Source of the DNA: Streptomyces sp. NBC_00285
GTDB taxonomy: Bacteria > Actinomycetota > Actinomycetes > Streptomycetales > Streptomycetaceae
Direction of reading: 5' to 3'
Assembly: GCF_036174265.1 (NCBI RefSeq)
Contig: NZ_CP108055.1
Coordinates: forward strand, 1,612,001-1,676,000
Length of the DNA stretch: 64,000 nucleotides
Positions within the stretch are counted from its first letter, which is position 1, and every line of letters begins with the position of its first letter. The position numbers and the translations under genes are program-made. Of the stretch, positions 24,182 to 33,878 are shown piece by piece. The notes beneath the pieces were generated by a model. It was not told the origin of the DNA and ran no database searches. It saw only the letters and a list, made by a program, of their open reading frames with translations.

Positions 24182-26953
24182 TCAGGCCGATGTGGCCTCG
24201 CCGTCGAACTGGATGGCACGGATCTCCCGGCGGGAGGAGATGCCGAGCTTCGAGAACACCTTGCGGAGGTGCCATTCGACCGTGTGCCGGCTGATGAACA
24301 ACTGGGCACCGATCTCGGGGTTGGTGAGCCCTTTCCCTGCGAGCCGGGCGATCTGCGCCTCCTGCGAGGTGAGAGCCGTGGGCGTCGCGACCGTGTGGGT
24401 GCGGACCCTCGCCCCCGTGGCCTGCAACTCGCCTCGCGCGCGTTCGGCGAACGACTGCGCCCCGAATCGGCTGAACATCTCGTGTGCGATGTCCAGTTGG
24501 GCACGGGCGTCGACACGCCGGTTCTCGCGGCGCAACCACTCCCCGTAGAGGAGATGCGCACGGGCGAGTTCCATACGGACCCGGGTCCGGCCGAGTCGCT
24601 CGATCGCCTCACGGTAGAGCCGGTCGGCGGAGTCGCCCTCGCTGAGCAGCGCCCGCGAGCGCGCTTCCACACCCAGGGCCCAGTTCGTGCCGCTGGCTCG
24701 CGTCGTCTCCGAGACCCGCTCCAGCGCGTCGGTGGCCGACTCGGGTGAACCGCTCCGCACGGCGGCCTCGATCAGCTCGACCAGGGCCCACCGGGGCGAG
24801 GAGAACTCCCGCGGCTCGGCGGCCGCCTCCCTGGCCGCGGCCAGCGCCTGCGCGTACTGGCCGAGCCCGTTGCACAACACCGCCTCGTACCAGCGTGTGA
24901 CGGTGACAGTGGCCCCTTGGCCCCGCGGCACCGCCTCCCCCAGGTTCGCGTCGATCAGCGCACGGGCCTCGCCCTCGCGGCCACGCCAGACAGCCAGACC
25001 GAGGGGGCCGACCCGTCCCGGGTTGGTGTTCCCGGTGGCCGCGCACACCTCCGCGATCTCCTCGATCAGCGACTCGGCCGTCGTGAGCTCCCCGGCAAGG
25101 AGGTGGACGAACACCCGGGAGTCGAGAGCGTCGGGAAGAGCGCTGAGCGCTCCGGCCTCGCGGGTGATCGCCACATGCCGGGTCGCGGCCGTGTGCCAGT
25201 GCTCGTCGTCCCACAGATCCGAGGCGATGACCGACGCCAGCCAGAGTCGGCGAAGCTGTTCCTGTACGGGGAGCCGCTCGTCGCAGAGCGTCTCGAGTGC
25301 TTGCTCCATCATCGGCACCGAGGCCGGGTAATCGTCGGTGAGTCGCACCGCGAGGGCGTCCAACACGAGGTCGGACACCCCTGGCTGCTGTGCCGGCGGT
25401 GCCTCACGGGCGGCCTCGCCCGCCTCCCGCAGTCCCGGGCCGCGCGCCAGGCGGCCGGCGAATATCGCCGCCGCGACGGCGTCCAGGTGGATCTCACGGG
25501 CAATCGCGACATCGAGCCGGCCGAACCGGCGAGCGGCGGCAAGCAGCAGCTGCGGGGCCTCACCGCCACGGTTCTGGCCGAACGCGATCCCGGCGCGCAG
25601 CACCTCTGTCCGCGCGCGGCCCGGTTCGTCCAGGGGCCCGGCCGCCGCCGAGGCGAGGAGGCCGGCAGCCGACTCGAACGCCCCGGCGTGGAGTTTCGCC
25701 TGTGCCGCGTCCAGCGCGCGCTGTGCGCGTCGCGTGGGATCCGGTGTCAGCGCGGTCGCACGCTGGAGGAACGCGGCGGCTTCAGCGATGCCACCGCGCG
25801 CGTGGGCTCGGCCCGCGGAGCGCTCCAGTTCGGCGGCCACTGTCTCGTCGGGTCCCGAGGCGGCGTCGGCCAGGTGCCAGGCCCGGCGGTCGGGGTCGAG
25901 CCGGGCATCGGTGGCGTCGGCCAGCGCCTTGTGCACCTCTCGGCGTTCGCCCGGGCCTGCTGCTCGATAGGCCGCCGAGCGCACCAGCGGGTGCCGGAAC
26001 CGTACCCGGTTGCCGAGGGCGATCAGGTCCATCGCACCTTCGTGCGACCCGGCGGTGTCGGCGTCGATGCCCAGGCGCCGGGCCGCGCGCCGCAGCAGTG
26101 TGACGTCGCCCAGCGGTTCGGCGGCGGCGATGAACAACAGGCGTCGCGAGTCGGACGGCAGCGCCTGGACGCGGCGGAGGAACCCCTGCTCGATCTGACT
26201 CGACAGCGGCCGTGCGTCCGGAGGTTCGAATCCCCCGGCCGTCTCCGCCGCGGTCAGCCCGCGTGGCAGCTCGAGCAGGGCCAGTGGGTTGCCGCGTGAC
26301 TCGGCGACTATGCGGTCGCGCACCCGTTCGTCGAGCGGTCCGGTGACGACCGAGTCGAGCAGTGTCCGGGAGTCGCGCTCGGTCAGTCCCGTGACGGACA
26401 GGTCGGGAAGGCTGCCGAGAGCACGCCCGGCACTGGGTTCACGGACGGCGAAGACGAGCACAACCGATTCTGCGAGCAGGCGGCGCGCCACGAACTCCAA
26501 GGTCAGCGCGGACGCCTCGTCCAGCCACTGCGCGTCGTCGACGAGGCAGATCAGCGGCTGGTCACCTCCGGCGTCCGCGATGAGACTCAGAGTGGCCAGA
26601 CCCACGAGGAACCGGTCGGGCGCGGCGCCGGCGCGCAGACCGAAGGCCGTGCCGAGCGCGTCACGCTGGGGCTCGGGCAGCTGGTCGAGACCGGCGAGCA
26701 GAGGAGCGCAGAGCTGGTGCAGGCCAGCGTAGGAGAGCTCCATCTCGGACTGGACGCCTGCCGCTCTGATGGTGCGGCAGCCGGTGGCACGGGTGAGGAG
26801 ATGTCTCAGCAGCTCGGTCTTGCCGATCCCGGGCTCACCGCGCAGCACCAGGACACCACTGCGCCCTGCTCTGGCACCTGCCACGAGATCGTCGAGAGCC
26901 TCACATTCGTTCTCCCTGCCGAGAAGCCCGGCCCGTGAACCGCGCCTCGCCAT
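24182..26953 (-). CDS. LAL-type LuxR transcriptional regulator (LAL1)
   Basis: A 923-residue large ATP-binding LuxR-family activator. The AAA/STAND NTPase region has Walker A RGEPGIGKT (about 39-47) and Walker B ICLVDDAQWLD (about 135-145). A long TPR-like helical middle follows, and a C-terminal LuxR helix-turn-helix lies at about 862-910 (LTSQEAQIARLAGKGLTNPEIGAQLFISRHTVEWHLRKVF pattern). ATG 26953 has AAGGGAG five bases upstream. It has exactly the same length as LAL5 (46746-49517), many identical stretches with it (QSEMELSYAGLHQLCAPLL), and a similar upstream region, so the two are recent paralogues. Ligand and targets unknown. Confidence 0.92.
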   Translation of the reverse strand: MARRGSRAGLLGRENECEALDDLVAGARAGRSGVLVLRGEPGIGKTELLRHLLTRATGCRTIRAAGVQSEMELSYAGLHQLCAPLLAGLDQLPEPQRDALGTAFGLRAGAAPDRFLVGLATLSLIADAGGDQPLICLVDDAQWLDEASALTLEFVARRLLAESVVLVFAVREPSAGRALGSLPDLSVTGLTERDSRTLLDSVVTGPLDERVRDRIVAESRGNPLALLELPRGLTAAETAGGFEPPDARPLSSQIEQGFLRRVQALPSDSRRLLFIAAAEPLGDVTLLRRAARRLGIDADTAGSHEGAMDLIALGNRVRFRHPLVRSAAYRAAGPGERREVHKALADATDARLDPDRRAWHLADAASGPDETVAAELERSAGRAHARGGIAEAAAFLQRATALTPDPTRRAQRALDAAQAKLHAGAFESAAGLLASAAAGPLDEPGRARTEVLRAGIAFGQNRGGEAPQLLLAAARRFGRLDVAIAREIHLDAVAAAIFAGRLARGPGLREAGEAAREAPPAQQPGVSDLVLDALAVRLTDDYPASVPMMEQALETLCDERLPVQEQLRRLWLASVIASDLWDDEHWHTAATRHVAITREAGALSALPDALDSRVFVHLLAGELTTAESLIEEIAEVCAATGNTNPGRVGPLGLAVWRGREGEARALIDANLGEAVPRGQGATVTVTRWYEAVLCNGLGQYAQALAAAREAAAEPREFSSPRWALVELIEAAVRSGSPESATDALERVSETTRASGTNWALGVEARSRALLSEGDSADRLYREAIERLGRTRVRMELARAHLLYGEWLRRENRRVDARAQLDIAHEMFSRFGAQSFAERARGELQATGARVRTHTVATPTALTSQEAQIARLAGKGLTNPEIGAQLFISRHTVEWHLRKVFSKLGISSRREIRAIQFDGEATSA

Positions 26954-27231
26954 GGCCGCTCCCTTGTCAGGACTCTTCGCTCGGTATGGTAATCCGTCCG
27001 TTGATCGCCATGCCCATGATCGACCGTGCCGCGTCGGCTCGCCTGCGGGCCCGCAGAGCGGCTGAGCGGGCTTGGCCGCCCTGTGTGACGGTGCTGGTCA
27101 GGGCGGTTCCGGAGGTGTGGCCACGGATCACCCGCGGACGACCACGCGGTCACCTGCGGTTTTCAAGGGCGCGGTCGGCCGTCGCCGGGCCTGTGCGGCC
27201 GAGAGCCGAGCAGGCGGGCGACCACGTGTCC
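26954..27231. promoter_or_regulatory. LAL1 upstream region sharing blocks with the LAL5 upstream region
   Basis: No gene. Bases 27138-27173 match 49721-49757 in about 30 of 37 aligned columns, and GGCCACGGA recurs at 27119-27127 and 49701-49709. A -10-like TACCAT (minus strand, 26991-26986) sits 33 bases before ATG 26953; the LAL5 counterpart is TACGAT (49616-49611). Confidence 0.55.
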
Positions 27232-30063
27232 TCACCCTGCGTCTGCGCCTGCCGCGTCGCTCGCCGGGTGTCCGTCCTGGAGTGCGGCGAGTGCCGCGGC
27301 GAGCTTGCCGCGGCTGGTGATGCCCAGGCGGGGATAGACGCGGTACAGATGGGCTCCGACGGTGCGGTGCGAGATGAACAGGCGCTGGCCGATCTCCCGG
27401 TTGCTCAGCCCCTGCGACGCGAGCACCGCGATCTGCATCTCCTGGGCCGACAGCCGGTCGCTGGTGTTCGCGTGCCGTCGGCCGCTCGACTCGCCGGCGG
27501 CACGCAACTGTTCGCGGGCCATCTCGGCCCACGGCCGCGCGCCGATCCGGTCGAACTCGTCGCGGGCGCTGCGCAGCGGGTTGCGGGCGTCGACGTTGTG
27601 CCGTTGTCGGCGCAGCCGGCGGCCGTGGTGCAGGTGCAGCCGGGCCCGCGCCAGGGCCCAGCCGGCGGGCAACGCGGCCAGCGCCGCGGTGTAGCGCTCG
27701 GTCGCCGTGTCGTCCGGCGCCAGCACCGCCTCGGTGTAGGCGTGAGCCACCACCATCATTTCCGAGGGCAGTCGGGCGGCCAACTCGGGCAGTCCGTCGA
27801 GTAGTTCCCGGGCCTGCGCCACGGTGCCCGCGGCCACCGCGGCGTCCGCCAGGTCCGGTGCGAGCAGCCAGCGGCTGACCGAGTGGTAGTGCGGGTCGGC
27901 CGGATCAAACGCGCGCGCGAAATTGTCGTACGCCTCGGCCGAGCGGCCGTCGAAGAGTGCGAGCAGACCCTCGACCTGCTGCCCCATCACGGCGGCGAAC
28001 GGCATGCCGGGGAACAGCCGGTGGGTGCGCAGCTCGCCGAGCATCCGTGCCGCGTCCTCGGTGTCCCCGCGTATCGCCGCCACCAGACTCCCCGTCGCCT
28101 TCACTCCCAGCCAGACGATCCACTCCCCGGTCTCCTCGGCCAGGGCGAGTCCCTCACCGGATTCCTCGCGGGCCCGATCGAGCTGACCGAGGTACACCCG
28201 CGGCCAACTGCCCGCGAGTGACCGGGCGAGCAGCCCGAGTCTGCCCTGCGACCGCCACACGGTGGCCGCCAGTGTCAGGTACCGGGCGGCGAGAGTGGCG
28301 TCGCCCAGGACCATCGCGCCGCTGCCGAGGAAATGCATGATCCGGCCGTCCAGGCGATCCGGCCCGAGGCTGCCGAGCCGTGTGATCACCTCGGCGCCGT
28401 ATCGGTACGGTTCGGTGTACGCCCGTACCGTCAGGACGACGGGAGAGTCCGGATCCGGGTTCCATCGGTCCAGCTCGGCCGCGGCCAACGAGCGCACCCG
28501 GGCGTCGCCGTCCTGAAAGAAGCACCTGGCGGCGGCCCGCCACAGCAGATTCTCGGCGACTGGTACGTCGCCTGTGTCGAACGCGCCGGCCGCGGTCGTC
28601 ACCATGTCCTCGATCCGGCGGTGCGGCTCGTCGGGTTCGAAGGCCGCCTTGTCGGACACGACCATGAGGCGGGCCCGCTCCAGCGGGCCGAGTTCACTCA
28701 TGTCGGCCTGGTCCAGCAGCAGTTGGGTGTGCACACGGTCGTTGATCTCGCTGGCCGACTCGACCGCCCGGACCAGGATTTCGGTCCTGCGGCGCGGGTC
28801 CTGGACGAGTTCGGCGGCCTGGCGCAGGGCCGGTACGGCCGAGGCCACCTTGCCCCGGGCCAGCGCCGTGTCCGCGAAACGTTCCAGCCGTGCGGCGAGT
28901 TCCTCGTCCGGGCCGAGCATCGCGGTGGCCAGGTGGAGGAGCTGGCGTTCGGGGGTGTCGGCCATGGCCGCGGCGATGGCGCGGTGGGTCGCCAGCCGGT
29001 CGGCGACCGTGGCGCGGGTGTAGATCGCCGAGCGCATCAGCGGATGCGGGAACACGAGGGTACGGCCGACCAGACCGACCAGGCCCGCGTCGACCGCCTC
29101 CTGCACCACGTCCAGTGAGACCACCGCCTCACTCAGGCTGCTCGCCACGTCCAGGAGCCGGTTCAGTGGTGCGCTGGGCTCGGCGGCCAGGGCCAGCAGG
29201 AGGGTACGGCACCCGGGGCTCGCCGAGTCCGTACGCGCGGCGAACGCGTCCTCCAGCCGCTGGGTGAGGGGCAGGTCGGCCGGCTGCGTGCCCATGTCGT
29301 GCACCGTCTTGGGCAGTTCGACGAGGGCCAGCGGGTTGCCTGCGGCGCGCTCCAGGACGAGGGCCCGCAGCGGCGCCGACAGTCCCGGTGCGCCCGCGTC
29401 GAGCAGTTCGGCGGCGGCCGACCGGCCCAGTGGTCGCAGGTGGAGCTCCGGCTGTGTGCTCGGGGCGTAGGAGTCGGGAGCGTGGAGCCGGGACGCCGCC
29501 ACGAGCAGTACGGGAAGATCGCGGGTGCGCCGGGCGACGAATGCGAGGACGTCCCGGCTCGGCGAATCGACCCACTGCAGATCGTCGACGAGCAGCAGGA
29601 GCGGTTGCCCGTCGGCCGCGTCGGCGAGCAGTTCGAGCACGGCGAGCGCGACCTGAAAGATATGGGGCTCGGCCTGCGTGGCGCTGAACGCGTCGACAAG
29701 CGCGGCCCGGTGTGGGGACGGCAGCTTCCCGATGGCGTCGGCGACCGGTTGCAGCAGCAGTTGCAGAGCCGCGAACGGCAGCCACAACTCGGTCTCCACA
29801 CCGGCCGTGCTCAGTACCGTGAAACCGCCCTCGGTGCCCTCGTCGCCGACCGAGCGCAGCAGAGCCGACTTGCCGACGCCGGCTGTGCCGTGGATCAACA
29901 GCGCACCGCCGCGTCCGGCCGCGGTGTCCGCCAGCAGTCCCCGCAGGAGTCGCGACTCCTCGTCCCGGCCGATCATCGCGCGGGTGCCTGGTTCGGTCTC
30001 AGGAGGGTTCCGGCTGCTGGGCTGAGCATGTGCGGCTTCCTCCGTGCAGGAGTCACGTTGCAC
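27232..30063 (-). CDS. LAL-type LuxR transcriptional regulator (LAL2)
   Basis: A 943-residue LAL regulator from GTG 30063 (AGGA four bases upstream; ATG at residue 30, MIGRDEES, is an alternative without a ribosome site). Walker A is HGTAGVGKSALL (about 58-69) and Walker B LLLLVDDLQWVDSPSRD. The middle is TPR-like. The C-terminal LuxR helix-turn-helix is LSAQEMQIAVLASQGLSNREIGQRLFISHRTVGAHLYRVYPRLGI. It is more distant from LAL1 and LAL5 than they are from each other. It follows LAL1 in the same direction after 278 bases. No ligand domain is recognisable. Confidence 0.9.
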   Translation of the reverse strand: MQRDSCTEEAAHAQPSSRNPPETEPGTRAMIGRDEESRLLRGLLADTAAGRGGALLIHGTAGVGKSALLRSVGDEGTEGGFTVLSTAGVETELWLPFAALQLLLQPVADAIGKLPSPHRAALVDAFSATQAEPHIFQVALAVLELLADAADGQPLLLLVDDLQWVDSPSRDVLAFVARRTRDLPVLLVAASRLHAPDSYAPSTQPELHLRPLGRSAAAELLDAGAPGLSAPLRALVLERAAGNPLALVELPKTVHDMGTQPADLPLTQRLEDAFAARTDSASPGCRTLLLALAAEPSAPLNRLLDVASSLSEAVVSLDVVQEAVDAGLVGLVGRTLVFPHPLMRSAIYTRATVADRLATHRAIAAAMADTPERQLLHLATAMLGPDEELAARLERFADTALARGKVASAVPALRQAAELVQDPRRRTEILVRAVESASEINDRVHTQLLLDQADMSELGPLERARLMVVSDKAAFEPDEPHRRIEDMVTTAAGAFDTGDVPVAENLLWRAAARCFFQDGDARVRSLAAAELDRWNPDPDSPVVLTVRAYTEPYRYGAEVITRLGSLGPDRLDGRIMHFLGSGAMVLGDATLAARYLTLAATVWRSQGRLGLLARSLAGSWPRVYLGQLDRAREESGEGLALAEETGEWIVWLGVKATGSLVAAIRGDTEDAARMLGELRTHRLFPGMPFAAVMGQQVEGLLALFDGRSAEAYDNFARAFDPADPHYHSVSRWLLAPDLADAAVAAGTVAQARELLDGLPELAARLPSEMMVVAHAYTEAVLAPDDTATERYTAALAALPAGWALARARLHLHHGRRLRRQRHNVDARNPLRSARDEFDRIGARPWAEMAREQLRAAGESSGRRHANTSDRLSAQEMQIAVLASQGLSNREIGQRLFISHRTVGAHLYRVYPRLGITSRGKLAAALAALQDGHPASDAAGADAG

Positions 30064-30245
30064 GGCATCCTAGCCGCGGCCCATTACACCCTGGGCGCGA
30101 TCACACCATCGGTAGAACGACTCGGCTTTCGTCCGTGACACAGCGCCGAAGCCCTGATGCGCGGGTGGTCGCACGGCAGAACCGGCCGCGCTGGTGGCTT
30201 CGGCCGGTTCTGTCGGCTTCGGTGGCGTGGGACATCGGTCCGGCC

Positions 30246-30539
30246 TCAGGATGGCTTCGCGCGGGTTCCCTGTACGGCGGACGGCGGCCCGATGCGGATG
30301 AGCGTTTCGCGGGTCTCCTCGGTCAGGCCGCCCCAGATCCCGTGCCGTTCCCGGTGGTCGAGGGCGTACCGGCGACACGGGATCCGCACCGGGCACCGTT
30401 CACAGAGGGCAAGTGCCCGCCGGACGGCGTTCCGGTCGTCCGGGGGCGGGAAGAAGGTCCTGATGTCGGAGTCTCGGCAGTTGGCCGCCCCGCACCAGTT
30501 CACCGCGGCGGGGGCCGATGGTGTGTCCTGCGCTGTCAT
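30246..30539 (-). CDS. WhiB-family iron-sulphur transcription factor
   Basis: A 97-residue Wbl protein. The four cluster-binding cysteines are C21, C46, C49 and C55 (C-x24-C-x2-C-x5-C), followed by the turn GIWGG and a basic C-terminus. An extra cysteine is at 16. ATG 30539 overlaps the stop of the sugar transporter gene (ATGA), so the regulator is translationally coupled to glucose uptake, an unusual setting. Wbl proteins hold a redox- and NO-sensitive [4Fe-4S] cluster and usually bind the principal sigma factor. Confidence 0.9.
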   Translation of the reverse strand: MTAQDTPSAPAAVNWCGAANCRDSDIRTFFPPPDDRNAVRRALALCERCPVRIPCRRYALDHRERHGIWGGLTEETRETLIRIGPPSAVQGTRAKPS

Positions 30540-31969
30540 GTCATCTCCTCCAGTTTCCTGCCGTTGGTCTCGCGCACGCGGACGGCGACGAAGACGAACG
30601 AGAGCGCGGCGAAGCCCGCGTAGACGGCGTAGGTGGACGACAGGTTCCAGTCCGACATGCGGGGGAAGCTCTCGGTGACGGCCCAGTTGGCGATCCAGTT
30701 CGCGGCGGTCGCCACCGACATCGCGGCGGCGCGGATCCTCAGCGGGAACATCTCGCCGACCATCACCCACAGCACGACACCCCAGGAGACCGCGAAGAAG
30801 AACACGAAGGTGTGGGCGGCGACCAGCGCCACGGTGCCCTGGGTGTCCGGAATGGACAGGCTGCCGCCGCTTCCCGTCTTGTACGAGAACGCCCAGGACG
30901 CGACGGCCAGCGACACGGCCATGCCGGCCGAACCGGTCAGGGCGAGCGGCTTGCGGCCGACCCGGTCGATCAGCAGCATCGCCACGACGGTTCCGACGAT
31001 GTTGACGATCGACGTGGAGAGGCTGATCAGAAGGGAGTCGGCCTGGTCGATGCCCACGGACTGCCACAGCAGCGACGAGTAGTAGAAGATGACGTTGATG
31101 CCGACGAGCTGCTGAAAGACGGCCAGCCCGATGCCGACCCACACGATCGGCAGCAGCCCGAAGCGGCCGTCGAGCAGATCACGTACCCGCGGCCTGTGGT
31201 CGGTCTTGAGCGCGTGATGGATCTCGGCGAGCCGCTCCTCGGCGCCCGTGTACGTGCCCTGAAGGTCGCGCAGTACGGCAAGGGCCTCTGTCTCACGGCC
31301 CCTCGCGACGAGGAAGTGCGGTGACTCCGGGATGCGCAGGGTGAGCAGCAGGTAGGCGAGCGCCGGTACGACCGCGGCCATGAGCATCCACTGCCAGGCG
31401 TGCAGGGCGCCCAGCGGGTTCTCGCTCCTGCCGTCGGCTCCTTGGGCGATGCCCCAGTTGACGAGCTGGGAGGCGGTGATGCCGAGCACGATGGCCGCCT
31501 GCTGGAACGAGGCCAGCCGCCCGCGGTGGTCGGGCGGCGCGACCTCGGCGATGTAGGTGGGCCCGATCAGCGAGGCGAGGCCGATCGCCGCACCACCGAC
31601 GATGCGCCAGGCGCCCAGGTCCCAGACGGAGAAGGGCATCGACGAGCCGAGCGCGCTGATCGCGAAGAGAACCGCGGCGAGGTGCATCACGCGCCGACGG
31701 CCGACGCGGTCGGCGAGACGTCCGGCGACCGCCGCTCCGAAGGCGGAACCGAGCAGAGCGGAGGCGACGATGGTGCCCGTCTCGCTGGAGGTGACGTCGA
31801 AGCGATGCTGGATTCCGGTGACGGCACCGTTGATGACGGCACTGTCGTAGCCGAACAGGAAGCCGCCGATCGACGCGGCCGCCGAGATGGAGGTGACACG
31901 CCGGAGGTTGGTCGGGCGGAGCGCGGCCCTTGAGTGGGCCCGCCCCGCGGAAGAGGCGTTCGCGGTCAT
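30536..31969 (-). CDS. MFS sugar porter (glucose permease type)
   Basis: A 477-residue major-facilitator sugar/proton symporter with 12 helices. Sugar-porter signatures are GGFLFGYDSAVINGA in helix 1, GRLADRVGRRRVM between helices 2 and 3, PESPHFLVARGR after helix 6, and QQLVGINVIFYYSSLLW in helix 7. ATG 31969 has AAGGAG nine bases upstream. It resembles the GlcP-type glucose permeases of Streptomyces, and a ROK glucokinase gene lies directly upstream, so together they would import and phosphorylate glucose. The WhiB gene overlaps its end. Confidence 0.92.
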   Translation of the reverse strand: MTANASSAGRAHSRAALRPTNLRRVTSISAAASIGGFLFGYDSAVINGAVTGIQHRFDVTSSETGTIVASALLGSAFGAAVAGRLADRVGRRRVMHLAAVLFAISALGSSMPFSVWDLGAWRIVGGAAIGLASLIGPTYIAEVAPPDHRGRLASFQQAAIVLGITASQLVNWGIAQGADGRSENPLGALHAWQWMLMAAVVPALAYLLLTLRIPESPHFLVARGRETEALAVLRDLQGTYTGAEERLAEIHHALKTDHRPRVRDLLDGRFGLLPIVWVGIGLAVFQQLVGINVIFYYSSLLWQSVGIDQADSLLISLSTSIVNIVGTVVAMLLIDRVGRKPLALTGSAGMAVSLAVASWAFSYKTGSGGSLSIPDTQGTVALVAAHTFVFFFAVSWGVVLWVMVGEMFPLRIRAAAMSVATAANWIANWAVTESFPRMSDWNLSSTYAVYAGFAALSFVFVAVRVRETNGRKLEEMT

Positions 31970-32105
31970 GGACAAGGACTCCTTCACAGGACGGGTGCCC
32001 GACCGCGCAGGCGGCCGCACCGGTCGTGGGGGACGTGGATCGGGAGGACGACTGCGCTGAGGACCGGGCGCTGCGCTTCGTCCCGGTCGGCGGGCGTGCC
32101 GCCGC

Positions 32106-33095
32106 TCAGACTCCGACCACGGGGGCGGAGAGCAGTTCGTGGAGACGGGCGAGGTTCGCCGCGCCGACGAGGCCGGCGTCCGCTCCGACGGTGGCGGTGC
32201 GGACCTCGGCGTAGACGCGGTGCTCGCCGCCGCCGAGGGCCCGTCGGTAGGAGATCTCCGCCGGACGCCTGATCAGCTCGCCGGTGTCGCCGAGGCCGCC
32301 GCCGATGACGAGGACGGACGGGTCGAGGATGGAGGCGAGGTCGGCGAGGGCCTGGCCCAGCCAGCGGCCCGACCGCGCGAACACATCGAGGGAGAAGGGG
32401 TCTCCGCCGAGGGCGGCCTCGGTCAGATGGTGCCCGTCGAGGCCGCCGTAAGTACCGTCGCCCAGCGCGAGCACCGCCGCCGCACGGGCCGGATCGGCGG
32501 CCGCCATCTCGCGGGCCCGGCGCGTGTGGGCCGCGCCGCTGGCGTACTGCTCCATGCAGCCGTACTGGCCGCAGGGACAGCGCAGGCCGTCGGGAACCGC
32601 CCGGTAGTGGCCGATCTCGCCCGCCATGCCGAAGCGGCCACGGAAGAGCCGGCCCCTGCTGATGATGCCTCCCCCCAGGCCGGTGCCCGCCGTGACCATC
32701 AGCATGTCGTCGTGTCCGGCACCCGCTCCGTGGATGAACTCGCCCCAGGCGGCGGCGTTCGCGTCGTTCTCGACGACGACCGGAAGCCCGGTGGCCTCCT
32801 GGACGATGTCCCGGATCTCCTTGTCGTGCCAACCGAGGTTGGGTGCGAACCTGACCGTCGAGCGGTCCGCGTCCACGTATCCGGCGGCCCCGACGCCGAC
32901 CGCCCGGACGTCGTCCCAGTTCCTGCGCACCTGCTGGACCGCCTCGGCGATGGCGCCGGCGATCCGGTCCGGGTCGCTCGGGGTGGGGATGCGGACACGG
33001 GAGACGACCTCCCCCGCGGGGTCCACCGTCCCGGCGGCGATCTTCGTGCCGCCCAGGTCGACGCCGACGGTCAGACCGCCGTTCTGTTCGTTCAC
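32106..33095 (-). CDS. ROK-family glucokinase
   Basis: A 329-residue sugar kinase from GTG 33095. The phosphate loop is GVDLGGTKIAAG, the catalytic loop VENDANAAAWGE (Asp base), the phosphate-2 loop VTAGTGLGGGI, and the zinc motif CPCGQYGCMEQYASG following GEIGH. These mark ROK glucokinases of actinomycetes. Streptomyces normally has a housekeeping glkA elsewhere in a different context, so this is probably a second copy tied to the adjacent sugar permease. It should phosphorylate incoming glucose at C6 using ATP. Confidence 0.9.
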   Translation of the reverse strand: MNEQNGGLTVGVDLGGTKIAAGTVDPAGEVVSRVRIPTPSDPDRIAGAIAEAVQQVRRNWDDVRAVGVGAAGYVDADRSTVRFAPNLGWHDKEIRDIVQEATGLPVVVENDANAAAWGEFIHGAGAGHDDMLMVTAGTGLGGGIISRGRLFRGRFGMAGEIGHYRAVPDGLRCPCGQYGCMEQYASGAAHTRRAREMAAADPARAAAVLALGDGTYGGLDGHHLTEAALGGDPFSLDVFARSGRWLGQALADLASILDPSVLVIGGGLGDTGELIRRPAEISYRRALGGGEHRVYAEVRTATVGADAGLVGAANLARLHELLSAPVVGV

Positions 33096-33384
33096 GCGGC
33101 ACCGCCCACGCCGTCGAACCGACGGTGCCCGTGCCGACATGTGTGTGCGCCTGACCGGTGCAGGCTGACGAGGCCGAGAGACATGGTGTGTTTCCTCACA
33201 TGGTGAACCGTGTGAAGGCGATGGTTTCGCCGTCGGTCCGGCTACCGGCTCAGCTTCCGCAATCCGTCGGCGAGTTGCATGAGTCATTCGACTGCGACCA
33301 ACTGCGGTCGCTCGTTGTGTCACACACGCGCCCGTCGCCTTGTCTTGCTGGGGAAGCAGTTCGATCGGATGGAGGCGTGACACG
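33096..33384. promoter_or_regulatory. Divergent control region between glucokinase and cupin genes
   Basis: No gene. It holds the ECF-type site at 33318-33344, an inverted repeat GCGACC/GGTCGC around 33294-33311, and GTCATTCGACTG near 33286. The last recurs with one change (GTCATTTGACTG) at 39442-39453 upstream of LAL4. Confidence 0.5.
33318..33344 (+). promoter_or_regulatory. ECF41-type promoter for cupin 1 (and LAL3)
   Basis: TGTCACA (33318-33324), 16 bases, TGTC (33341-33344), 40 bases before GTG 33385. The -10 has T in place of the usual G. Confidence 0.6.
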
Positions 33385-33825
33385 GTGTTGGACAACGAGA
33401 CAATGAGCGGGGCCGACGAGCACGGGGGCCAGGACGGGACCGGGCCCAGGATGCTGGCGGACGTCAAGCCGCCCTTCGTGCCGGAGGGTGCTTCGGCGAT
33501 GACCGTGGTGGTCGAGTGGCCTCCGGGACACCCCGGAACGCCACCGCACCGGCACTCGGGGCCGTGCTTCGGCTACGTCACCGAAGGCGCCGTCCGGTGG
33601 GAGCTCGAAGGCGAGCCCGAGCGGGTGATCAGGGCCGGTGAGACGTTCTGGGAGCCGGGCGGTGACGTGATCCACTACCGGAACGGCAACGCCCTGTCGG
33701 ACACGCCGGCCAAGTACGTCGTCATCATGCTGTGCGCGCCCGGCCGGCCGATGCTCACGCTGGTCGACGAGGACGAGCTGGAGAAGCGGTCCCACCTGCG
33801 CGCCCCCCGGCCGACCGCCGACTGA
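33385..33825 (+). CDS. Small cupin-domain protein (cupin 1)
   Basis: A 146-residue single-cupin protein. The metal-binding motifs are visible: HPGTPPHRHSGPCFGYVTEGAVRWE (histidines and Glu of motif 1) and FWEPGGDVIHYRNGN (motif 2). GTG 33385 has GGAGG nine bases upstream. It is closely related to cupin 2 (59436-59879): both carry EGASAMT, the HRHSGP block, ALSD and the ending RAPRPT. It is followed after 53 bases by LAL3 and is preceded by an ECF-type promoter. Such cupins often bind small aromatic or quinone-like molecules, but the ligand is unknown. Confidence 0.88.
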   Translation: MLDNETMSGADEHGGQDGTGPRMLADVKPPFVPEGASAMTVVVEWPPGHPGTPPHRHSGPCFGYVTEGAVRWELEGEPERVIRAGETFWEPGGDVIHYRNGNALSDTPAKYVVIMLCAPGRPMLTLVDEDELEKRSHLRAPRPTAD

Positions 33826-33878
33826 ACCACCGTCCGGGGACGAGGAGTCCGCCGCACCAGTTCTCGAAGGGGGCCACC

